A stretch of 64,000 bases of DNA from Acanthaster planci (taxonomy: Eukaryota > Echinodermata > Asteroidea > Valvatida > Acanthasteridae): the NCBI RefSeq assembly GCF_001949145.1, contig NW_019091424.1, forward strand, positions 829,069 to 893,068, given 5' to 3'. Under the pieces are notes generated by a model. That model was not told the DNA's origin, searched no databases, and saw only the letters and a program-made list of their open reading frames with translations. Both the position numbers and the translations under genes were made by a program. Of the stretch, positions 35,101 to 44,950 are shown in pieces. Position 1 is the first letter of the stretch. Every line of letters starts with the position of its first letter.

Positions 35101-37677
35101 ATGGAGGGACCACTGTGCAGGGCTTGTGTGAACGCAACCGCCTTAGCCCCTGTGAGAAAACACAAGATGCCTATCTGTGTAAAAGTTCAAAGTGTACTGG
35201 GTGCCAGCTGTGTACTCGCGGTGATGTTGGTATGACAGCATACTGGGACTCGGGAGGTGAGGTCAATGTCAGCCTGAGCCTGTGCACCGTGTGAAACTTG
35301 AAACAAGCCTTTAAAGGGGTGGACTTGCCGTGACCCTTCAATAAACCGCAAGGACCAGACTGGAATCTTGGAATCATGACAAAAGTGTAAATACATTGCG
35401 GTACCGTCAGTTCTTTCTGTTTTATCCACAAAATGACGGAAAAAAAACTGAGTTCTCCGAGAAGGGCGTGAGCTGCGGCGTGGGCAAGGGCGGATCCCAA
35501 ACCGGCAAATCTTTTTTTAGAGAGGTCAAAAAATCTGGAATTTTTTGGTGTAACCTTCAAGCCTTAGGGAGCCGAGGCTACATATTTTTTAAAAAAATTA
35601 ACATGTTTTTGTAAGTAAATGGATAAATGAACGTTGCAACATGGCTTTTTTTCTCTTAGTATTAAAAAAAAGAAAACCCTTTTTGGGGGGATGTCTCCGC
35701 CCCCCACGGGACTCGCCCTGGGCGTGTGGCCGTCCAATGCAGGAAGGCGTCAATATAATTCCGGGGTGTATAGACTGCACCCGATAATTCACGTGACCTA
35801 TGGTGAGTACCAAACACTCAGCAAACACGGCGTTCCCCATGAATGTTATAAGTAATTACAAAATAATCACAATATTAATGAATACAGTACATATCAGTAC
35901 CCAGCGAGCCACGGTGGTCTCGACCTGTACCGACTATAAGCTTTATTTCCGTAAATGATACAACCGACTCACTTTTCTAAGGGAGGACGCAGTTCCTGCA
36001 TGATGCTTGATTCCAACTGTGTGTCACGTGACTTAGCAGACGAAATTGGTATGGCATGTTGCGTTGGCAAAGTCAAGAACCACGTGTAAGTGCAGCCTGG
36101 CAGACCATTAATTCCTGAGCGCTCAATTCTGGTACACGGTAATTTTTTATAAAACTGGCAATTTTCTTCCCCTTCTATTTCCTCTTTTTTAAATCCCCCC
36201 TCCCTTTTATACCCTCCAACTGGGAGGGGCCCCGGCCCGGAACGTCTCAACCATTCCTACCTCCATGGTCCCAACCACGACGCTCATGATGTCAGTAGCC
36301 TACTAGTACTAAGGTATCCAAGTTTCGAGTCTGGGATGTAGAGTTTTTTTTTTCTTAATCGTTGCTTTTTTAGTCTTTACAAAGAAAGAAGTGAAATTCC
36401 CAAGATGCGTCGAGTGCTGAGTTTTCTTTTCACCATTTTGAAGGCCTTGTACTCGCACCGATATCAATTAGACAGGTTTCCAGTCGAAAACATAGACAGG
36501 TGCCATTAGGCTGATACAATGACTGCGCCTTCTCCCTACAACCAGTACGCGATACGACGGTCATGTCGGTACCCATGGCCGTTTTCCAATACTCAACTTC
36601 GGCTTCGTCTCAAAAAACTGTTTTTTACGACCTGACTTTGAAGCTGTAAGAGTACTAATTAGTCTAATAGTGCCATAAAACATCAAATAAGATGCAAGAG
36701 AGCAAAAACGTACAATAATCCAGTTTGATTTAAACGCTTCAAGCCCACAATCGGGGATTGGTTTTGGGGACGAACCTGAGACGGAGACGAAGTTGAGTAT
36801 TGGAAAACGGCCCAAGTGTCATGCATGTTTTTTCAAGCAAGCTGCAAACTAGGTCCCTGTACTCCTAGCTAGTCTTGTGAATGTCAGATTTCAACTTTAA
36901 CAAAGTAAAGTACCCTCCTTCCTAGGACTAGAAGGTTTGGAATCGCCTAATTTCCACTTGCTAGTAGGCGTAGGCTCTAGCCTGTTACTGTAGTCTGTAC
37001 ATACACTCTGTAACTGTAAGTGTAACTTTGTAAGTAGGCCTAGCTAGACCTCTTTTTCATTTGTTTGCAAATCGGCTGTCGAAATTTCAACTTGTAGTTG
37101 TACTTGTAGGGTATTACTTTTAACTAACTTATTGTTACTAATGTTAGGCTACATTTTCAAACTTAAGTTTAAGTTGGGACCTAGGCCTACCTGTTTTAAC
37201 AGGTTTTTATCTAATTAATTTTTATGTTTCAGTCAGTGTTTGGTTCAGACTTTGCTGTTGTATTGACTTATTTTCAAGTAGTTTTACCTCGTACATAAGG
37301 GGTTTCAGTTTTTGCTTTCTAAGCCAGCCAAGGGTTCATCTTTGTTACTTAAGTTTAATTTTGTTTTCCTTTTGTTGGTTTCTTATACTGTATTGTCTTG
37401 TGATTTTTGGTATCTGATTAACGTTTAGCACGCTTAGCCTAGTATGTGGCTATTGTGGTCAGTTTAAATTTGGGAGATAGAGAAATACATGTTGGCCTAC
37501 GTTCCAAATTTAGGGTCTAGTTTAAAATACGTAAAAACTTCTGCATCTTCAAGAATTTAATTTTAAAGAGGACTGGAAACACAAGCCTTTTATTTCCTAA
37601 TTTTTTGTTTTTTGTGTCTGTTTTTGTTTAAAATCAGATTCTGCTAGGCTCTAGACGCTGGTGACCTTCAAATTACC
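32169..37677. other. Upstream/intronic region of the minus-strand dispanin gene and TAF8 upstream region
   Basis: No further gene is supported. It holds the possible first-exon candidates of the dispanin gene (34766-34769; 34007-34033), a YY1-like word AACATGGCGGC at 32441-32451, a diverged repeat at about 33170-33215, and a terminal-inverted-repeat element at 36577-36812. The final 800 bp before TAF8 is T-rich without a TATA box. Confidence 0.45.
36577..36812. repeat. Non-coding terminal-inverted-repeat element (MITE), 236 bp
   Basis: The left end begins 'ggccgttttccaatactcaa' and continues 'cttcggcttcgtctca'. The right end, read in reverse complement, begins identically and continues 'cttcgtctccgtctca'. 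Arms are about 36 bp with a non-coding interior of about 160 bp. No clear target-site duplication is visible. Confidence 0.8.
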
Positions 37678-40600
37678 ATGACATCGACAGCCAGCTCGGA
37701 TCTTGCTGCTGCTCATCGCCGGGCGCTGCGCGTTGCCGTCGGGGTGATCTGCATGGAAACTGGATTTGACTGCGCCAATGACTCCTGCTTGGAATCGCTG
37801 ACAGAAATGCTTCAGAGCTGTAAGTACAGGCTGCAAGATACTGTGAGATACTGTGATGTAAGAGCACAAAGTAACTTTCCGCGTCCAGTGAACAATAGAC
37901 ACAGGGCGTTTTTGTTTCGCATGAAGCCGGATCGCGATCAGTGATCCGTGTTTGCTTCATTGACACTAGCGCCCGCCTAATGGATAGCCCGAACCAATTC
38001 TGGGATCACCGATTGCGATCCAGATCCGCATGAAACAAACAGGCCCTAAAACTGTGAACAAGGGTCGTTGACGCAGTGTTAAAAGATCAGGCCCAAAATG
38101 GTGTATGCCCGTGCTGTATGTGCTTTGCCTCCTTGGTCAGTGCCAAGAGATGTGCAACTACGATCCCCCGACTACAGTCCGAGGGGCACTGCATACATGC
38201 GTGAAAGGCTAGTAAAAAAAATGCCTTCAAATCACGTCCTTCGATGAAGCTTGTTTATACTTACTTTGGACAATTTGTTTCGGTCAATAGATATTACAGA
38301 GCTGGGCCGCAGCGCCAGGAACTACTGCGAGCTTGCCAGCCGTACCTTACCCATGGTGACTGATGTGGGCATGGCGCTGACGGGGATGGGGTCTAGTGTT
38401 AGGGGGCTGGCCCATTACGCTCGGAGGCGGCGAAGGTTTCCCCCACTGCATCGTAAGTATCAAAATCGAAATATTCAGTATGTGATGGCTTGTCCATGTA
38501 CTGTTCCATTCAGAATTGGTGGCATGCAGAATATCCCACAATCCAGTAGCATAGTGTGCTATCCATCACTAGGATCCCAGAACTTATAGTTTCCATGTGC
38601 GCATGATACTGTCACAATGCTGGAAAAAAGGCTAAGATACTTCGTCATATTTTCTTAAGACCATTGTGCTGCTGGTGTCTCAGAGGGTGTTCTTTGTTAT
38701 TTTTATATCGTTACAATGAATGCAGAGAAAGTTTACTTGAGCGTATCCCAGAGAGAGAGATAACCCTCCAACGTGATGGCATACACATGAGGTCTATTAT
38801 AGTCAGATCTATTACAAGTTCACCACATGCCTGGTCACAAGTAAAAGAGTGAACAGTGCCAAGGGAACGCTGTTGTCACAAGTCATTTGAATAGCTTGTG
38901 ACGATGTTGCTTGTGACTGGGTGGCTTGCGACACACTTGTCGTGGACTTCAAGGACTTGTGATTGACTCAAATACGTTGCTCAACTGTAGTAACACATTT
39001 TTCAAGTGATGTCGTACATGTAACAGACTTCCAACATTGTCCTCTTGTGCGGGTATGTTGCAGAGGATCGCGGTAAGCCACCCCAGCCATGCAAGCCCCT
39101 TCAAACCAACGAACGGAAGCCACATCCGTCCTACATTCCTGACCACCTGCCCGAGTTTCCCGACCCGCACACTTACATCAGGACAGCGGTGAGAGCAAAG
39201 TAACCATAAACGACAACAGAACCAAGAGCACAGTCAACTAGTGTTCAATTATTTTTTATTTATATGATGTAGCTGATTATCCAACAGCGCATTTAGCGCC
39301 ATATACAGGATGATAATGAGTGAAGGAGATTCAAATGAAAAGTGTCAGAAATCTTACAACGATTTAAACAGTAAATTACTCGTTAAACAATTTAAAAGGA
39401 ATAGAAATTTTCAACAGGGCAAGAAGTATTGTTTGTCTTGTAAATCTTGCTAAATCGTGGCTGGAGATACTCCTAGATGTGAGTAGCTATTATATTGATT
39501 ATGCTGGACATTGTGTTGGTTATTGCAACTGATTTTGTATGTGGTTCATCAACAATCTGCTGGTCGGTACGACCGAACATTCGATCGAATTGAACGTCGA
39601 GTATTCAACTAGTGAATTATTCGTAATGACTCTGCCCTACTGATTATGATTGGCCATTGTCTAAACATGCCAACTTTGCACTGCTTCTGGTTCCAACAGT
39701 GGAGTTTAAATTGCAATAACATCTAACTGACGAACAGCACTGTGAGTCACCGAACAGCACCATCTACGGTCCTTTATTTGGTGTCCATGTCCAAAATGCT
39801 TTGCAGTATCTGAAGGTTGGACTCTTCTTTGTGCTGTTCTAGACCAACAGGCAACAAGAGAATGACTATAAGATCATCCGTGAGAGGGCAGCATCTCAAA
39901 AACGTGATGTCGAGAGGGCTTTGACGAGGTTCATTGCTAAAACAGGTGACACCCAGACCCTGTTCCCAGGAGATAGCAACGTCTTCCCTCGTGAGTTTGT
40001 TGATTTGAAACATCATTACTGTTACATTCTGCTCATCTTCCTGTGACTAAACCACCCCCCCAATTTTTAACCTCCCCTATGAAAAGTTTGCCATCCTTGT
40101 CCTAATTACCAGTACTGTGAACCTTTGACGTTGGCACATTCGCCTTCAACATCCCCAGCTGCTTAAATAAAAACAACAAATTGCAGAAGGTCACACCATT
40201 GTTCTCAGTTTCCTTGTTTCAGGACTAAATTTATGGCCGGGTATTAAGCTTGGTTGGTGGAACCATGCTTGAGGAATACATGTAGTTCCTTGTAGCAGTT
40301 CAACATGGCTTGTCAGACAAGTTCAGACATCAAGTACTGCAGTCATTCCCTGAAATACCCCATTTTATGTACCTCTCTCGTGAAATCTGAGTCCAAATTT
40401 ATTTGTTTTGCCAGTCATTGCCTGCACCCCATCTCCTCTGCCGTATGTCGATGCCTTGATGCCCCCTGAACATGAAATCTGCGACGAAGACGAAATGGAA
40501 GATACCGACACGGACGAACAGAAGCCTGCCACCGAAGAGGCAGAGTCAGGGAAAACGGAGGAAGGGGAGGTGGCTGCGCCAAAGTCCCCCGGGAGCGCCA

Positions 40601-40698
40601 AGCCACGGGTGGAGAGGATGAAAGTAGAGACGGTCCTGGTGGACAATCCCTTCCTGAGGAAAGTCAAGAAGCCAAGACTGAAAGTCAAAAAGAAGTGA
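37678..40698 (+). CDS. TAF8: TFIID subunit 8 (TAF8), 286 aa, five exons
   Basis: Exons 37678-37819, 38291-38452, 39064-39188, 39843-39990 and 40415-40698 join in matching phases. Residues ~12-85 form the histone fold (ESLTEMLQSYITELGRSARN spans the first splice), which in the family pairs with TAF10. A conserved TAF8 C-terminal domain follows, with HLPEFPDPHTYIRTA and, in exon 4, RERAASQKRDVERALTRF. The last exon is acidic (DEDEMEDTDTDEQ) and ends in a basic stretch (VKKPRLKVKKK), the nuclear import signal that carries the TAF8-TAF10 dimer into the nucleus. Length is close to vertebrate TAF8 (about 310). The start ATG is the only upstream Met in the exon and lies just before the conserved helix. 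Intron 1 carries a MITE. An ATTAAA at 40916 may serve as poly(A) signal. Confidence 0.96.
37903..38047. repeat. MITE in TAF8 intron 1, 145 bp with ~45-bp terminal inverted repeats
   Basis: The left end reads 'agggcgtttttgtttcgcat' then 'gaagccggatcgcgatcagt'. The right end in reverse complement reads 'agggcctgtttgtttcatgc' then 'ggatctggatcgcaatcggt'. The arms match over about 45 bp with few changes. The same family occurs at 28686-28835. There is no coding capacity. Confidence 0.8.
38820..38970. repeat. Dispersed repeat, copy 1, in TAF8 intron 2
   Basis: 'gtaaaagagtgaacagtgcc' and the next ~45 bp to 'gaatagcttgtgac' align with 55275-55345 ('gtaaaagggtgaacgatgac' to 'gaatggcttgcgac'). Both are followed by cttgtg-rich sequence. 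A third, weaker copy is near 56075-56180. The class is unknown. Confidence 0.45.
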
Positions 40699-41408
40699 AC
40701 GATAGAGAGGATGTTTCTCATTTTAGAATGCCACTTCATTGGCAAGCGTTGGCCTGACCCTGATTGTGAAGCTGGAACTCAGGGAGACTAGTAGTGCATG
40801 GCTGGTCGGAGATAGACACTGCCCAGTTTCTGGCTTAGACATAGACTCAGAGAGCGGCCAGCATGCCTTAGCCCTTCTGACCTCCGATTTGTGGTCAGCA
40901 TACATGTACATGTAAATTAAATGTGTTCAAATGTGCACCATGAACCTATCTGTTGGAGCTGGGTATTTGCCAAGCAGACTACGAGGAATGAAGCATCAAC
41001 CAAACTCATAGTAAACAAGCATTTTAGATGCTTTTGAAAGCTTTGGGTGACATCACTGATACGCATACGAGGCCTTGGCCTCAGACCACTTTTGGACGTG
41101 CATTGAACGTCTCACAAATGTGGGACATGTCTATAAAGGATGCGCTGTTGGAATTTTTTCAAGATGTCCTCTTTCCTGAACTCTCGTTTTGTTCAATTTT
41201 TTTCTACAAAACTGTAACGAGACTGCAAAAACAATCAAGCATACTTGTGACTAGTCAAGTGTCATATTGCTGCTCTGCACGACTGTGCTTCATGTTATGG
41301 GCATTTGGTTTTATTACAATGTTAAAATAGTTTGTGTCAAAAAGCACACTTGACTTCATGTTTGCTTACTTCACTGTTGCTTGAGGAGTAAGAGTCTTCA
41401 TCGTTGGT

Positions 41409-41569
41409 TTTTTGACAGGTAGTGGCAAGTCTTTTGACAGGTAGTGGCAAGTCTTTTGACAGGTAGTGGCAAGTTTTTTGACAGGTAGTGGCAAGTCTTT
41501 TGACAGGTAGTGGCAAGTCTTTTGACAGGTAGTGGCAAGTCTTTTGACAGGTAGTGGCAAGTCTTTTGA
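41409..41569. repeat. 22-bp minisatellite running into an assembly gap
   Basis: The unit 'ttttgacaggtagtggcaag' plus 'tc' (22 bp) repeats head to tail about seven times with almost no change, then meets the N run. The array is probably longer than shown, since the gap starts inside a unit. Frames open through it only because 22 bp is not a multiple of three and carries no stop in some phases. Confidence 0.95.
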
Positions 41570-42191
41570 NNNNNNNNNNNNNNNNNNNNNNNNNNNNNNN
41601 NNNNNNNNNNNNNNNNNNNNNNNNNNNNNNNNNNNNNNNNNNNNNNNNNNNNNNNNNNNNNNNNNNNNNNNNNNNNNNNNNNNNNNNNNNNNNNNNNNNN
41701 NNNNNNNNNNNNNNNNNNNNNNNNNNNNNNNNNNNNNNNNNNNNNNNNNNNNNNNNNNNNNNNNNNNNNNNNNNNNNNNNNNNNNNNNNNNNNNNNNNNN
41801 NNNNNNNNNNNNNNNNNNNNNNNNNNNNNNNNNNNNNNNNNNNNNNNNNNNNNNNNNNNNNNNNNNNNNNNNNNNNNNNNNNNNNNNNNNNNNNNNNNNN
41901 NNNNNNNNNNNNNNNNNNNNNNNNNNNNNNNNNNNNNNNNNNNNNNNNNNNNNNNNNNNNNNNNNNNNNNNNNNNNNNNNNNNNNNNNNNNNNNNNNNNN
42001 NNNNNNNNNNNNNNNNNNNNNNNNNNNNNNNNNNNNNNNNNNNNNNNNNNNNNNNNNNNNNNNNNNNNNNNNNNNNNNNNNNNNNNNNNNNNNNNNNNNN
42101 NNNNNNNNNNNNNNNNNNNNNNNNNNNNNNNNNNNNNNNNNNNNNNNNNNNNNNNNNNNNNNNNNNNNNNNNNNNNNNNNNNNNNNNNNNN
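41570..42191. other. Assembly gap, 622 N
   Basis: An unbroken run of N. It interrupts the 22-bp minisatellite on its left side. The right flank (from 42192) is unique sequence, so most of the missing DNA may be array. Confidence 0.95.
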
Positions 42192-42692
42192 TGTTGGAAA
42201 TATGTAGACAGGTGCAGACAGAACTAGCTGTAGAGACACGTATGGAAGCCTGTCGGACTAAGCCTTTCTCAGATCGAGTAGTGTTCAGTGTTGTTTAAAC
42301 CAGATGGCCAGATTTGTCATATGGGTAACAGGCATGCAACTTTTCCTCGGATCAGCTGATTTCCTCATTTTTTACTTCATACTCATGCCATTGAGAATTG
42401 ATGAACACTGTACCTAGTCTTGTAAAGTCCAAGTGGCATGCCTGATAACAGTAGCAAATGCATAAATATTTGACACTGTGACCTGAGATCATTACGAGCT
42501 TTTTCATTATATACTCAAATTTACCCACTTGAAATAGCATATCCTACATGCATCTTGCCTCTAATACATGGACATGTGCTTCAAATGGGCTACTTGCTGT
42601 TGTCTTCAAAATTTTGATAACAGGAGCGAAAGAATTCCCAGTTAACATGATCGACCGCATCAGTGAAGTTAAACAAATTAAAGAGATTAGAA

Positions 42693-44631
42693 TTAATACG
42701 CAGGTATACTCTCAGCAATTTTTTCATAGCTGTTCCCGATGAGTTCTGGAAGAGCGTAGGAGGAAGATTCTGTTGTCAGCCATAAAAGAGCGTCTAACAT
42801 GTTTTCCGTACACCTGGCGATGAATCGGATGAAGGGCCTAATGTCCCCAACATTTCCTTTCTTGATGGCTTCGTAGTACTCGTGTCTTTGACCGACTTTA
42901 ACGATGATAGGAGGGTAGCCCGCTCGCATCAGGATCAGGTTCATCAGCAGACGGGAAGTCCTTCCGTTTCCATCCAGAAAGGGGTGGATGTAGACTAGTT
43001 TGTAGTGGGCCAGTGCTGCAAACTGCACCGGGTGCATGGCATTGGCCTCGTCTGACTTCAGCCACTCCACAAACTCCTCTAGGAGGAGTTCCACGTCCGA
43101 CGGTGGAGGCGGGACATGGGAGCCCACGAAGACCTGAGTGGCCCGGATTTGACCCGCCTCCAGGGGATCCACGTGTCCCAGGACGCGCCGGTGGATCTCC
43201 AGGATGTCCCGGACTGAGATGTCCCCAAACCTTCCCATCAGGGTGTTGTTGATGTACTGTAAGGCGGAGCTCATGCCGATGATCTCGTTGTGTTCCAAGA
43301 TGCTCTTCCCAGTCACCGCCATCCCCGTCTCAATGATGCTCCGCATCTGTTCCAGCGAGAGAGTGTTCCCCTCAATTGCCGTAGTGTGATAGACGTGCTG
43401 GTAGTACATCTCCTGCTGTGCACGCTGCAACGCCCGGCTGTGTGCGGGCACTTTGAGAAAATCATTTCTCTTGTTATCAATGCGCATCAGAATGGACTGG
43501 TCAATTTCCTCTACAATAATTGACGTTCTTCTCAAATTGATGAGTGCCCTGACGTGAGATGCATTATTCAAAAGCGCACAGGTGTACAGATGGTCTGCCC
43601 GTAGAATATCTTCCTCCTCCAGGAATTCGCCGTACTCATTGAGGGCATCGGCATAGTTGGGGTCCAGAGCTAGTGCATGCTGGAACAGTTTGTGTGCCTT
43701 CTCATTTTTCCCATGGACTTTAGCGACAAGGGCCTGGTGTAAGGCAGCGAGCACCTCTCCTTTTAAATCTGAAGAAAGATAAAAAGATAATGCAGTAAGA
43801 GAAAAAAGCCAATGTTGTTTGTGTCAGGGCTTTTCTGAATTAACTGTTTTATGCTAAGATGTAAAGTAGCCTTTCCGTTTAACTACATTCATGTTTCACA
43901 CCAAATATACTGAATATTTGACAATCATTATACATGTCGTAAATACTCCTCAAATCAAAACAATCATCACAATTTGTTTACACTGTATGTGCATGTACGT
44001 GAACATGTGTAAAATACAATAGGCGAATGAGCAACATTAACAATTGAACCTGAGTAGTGAAATATTTTAACAATCATCACCCCCTCCCCCCAAAAAGTAA
44101 GCAGCCTTTATTTTATAAACACACTTTTACTTGCAGATTTTCCTGAAATTGCCCAAAACATGGAGGAAGGAACACCCAAAATGACCAACCAGCTAGCAAC
44201 GCTGACGGAACAAAATGAAAAAATGTTCAAATGAATCGACTTTTTTTACATGTTTAAATAAACTGCATTTTAGGCCCTACATTTTATTTAAAAATGTATA
44301 GTAATTAGTATTAATATTAAGAGACAACATATTTACCTGGTCTTAGAAGTGGCTTATTCCTGACTGTTACTGGCCAATCCCTCATCCCGTGGTAGTCCAT
44401 ACCGGGCCAATGCTCCAGATCTCCCATCACACCAACGGCTTTCGACTCGGTGGTGGGCGGCGATAACGTTGTACCAACTTGATGAGACTGAGTTCCGCCT
44501 TCCAACACGGTCACAACTCTGGACATTGCAGAAAAAAGACAGGCGACAACGACCCCGCCAAAGACGAAGAAGATAACCGATGATTTGACGGACAAATGTT
44601 GGTTATCGTCGTTAGACATTTTGGATGACAT
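42693..44631 (-). CDS. FICD: Protein adenylyltransferase FICD (HYPE), 456 aa, two exons
   Basis: Exon 1 (44337-44631) ends in phase 1 at CCAG|gtaaat. Exon 2 (42693-43768) carries the rest. Near the N terminus is a single signal-anchor helix (SSVIFFVFGGVVVACLFSAM), giving a type II ER membrane protein. Then come the TPR repeats (about residues 104-180), the inhibitory helix TAIEGN with its glutamate at about 231 (Glu234 in human), and the Fic core HPFLDGNGRTSRLL with catalytic His at about 360 (His363 in human). In the family this enzyme AMPylates and deAMPylates the ER chaperone BiP according to unfolded-protein load. All key residues are present. Length matches human FICD (458). The first of two nearby Met codons is used; the second (44619) is also possible. 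It is divergent from DDX51. Confidence 0.96.
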
Positions 44632-44950
44632 ACTGAAATATTTTTAGCCGGAATACGAAACATATTTTTCCGTGCGACCATGACTATGATGACGAAACGT
44701 CAAAACTTTGTGATGTTGTATGGTGCCCAAGACCAGATTACATATGCTTGCCTTATTACGAAGCTAGGAAAACAGGAGCCAGTCTTTTCTTCATTGATCA
44801 TTTGGCTATTTTTGATTGGACGTCGTAATTTCAAGATGGCGGCGCCCATGTGGAAACCTGCGCGTGTAGCGTGCACGTGCACGTGTCACAATTATGTGTA
44901 AACTAAGTTTTTAGGAGTTTCAAATGTTTGACAGACCGTGAAATAACAAG
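44632..44950. promoter_or_regulatory. Bidirectional promoter between FICD and DDX51
   Basis: The start codons of FICD (minus) and DDX51 (plus) are 319 bp apart. The interval has no TATA box. It contains a perfect YY1-type motif AAGATGGCGGC at 44833-44843 and several CG-containing words (gacgtcgta, gcgcgtg, gcacgtgcac). This is the usual architecture of divergent housekeeping promoters. Transcription start sites cannot be placed. Confidence 0.6.
44833..44843 (+). promoter_or_regulatory. YY1-type binding motif
   Basis: AAGATGGCGGC exactly matches the long YY1 consensus that often lies near start sites of ribosome-biogenesis and other housekeeping genes. It sits 108 bp upstream of the DDX51 ATG, oriented toward DDX51. 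Confidence 0.6.

Larger units (their letters stand above)
40699..42692. other. Intergenic region between TAF8 and FICD; minisatellite and assembly gap inside
   Basis: It contains the TAF8 3' UTR, the 22-bp tandem array at 41409-41569, a run of N and the FICD 3' UTR. No gene is seen outside these. Confidence 0.55.

Noticed and set aside
34957-35294. Cysteine-rich short frame (CERNRLSPC...CTGCQLC)
   Set aside because: The cysteine spacing is suggestive, but there is no ATG, no clear acceptor, and the frame runs on without a matching donor.
36264-36290. Minus-strand ATG followed by a donor (ATGGAG|gtagga)
   Set aside because: It leaves phase 0 and has no compatible downstream exon that I can find.
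41337-42239. Long open frames on both strands across the 22-bp array and N run
   Set aside because: They exist only because the tandem repeat lacks stops in some phases and N translates as X. There is no start context, domain or splice site.
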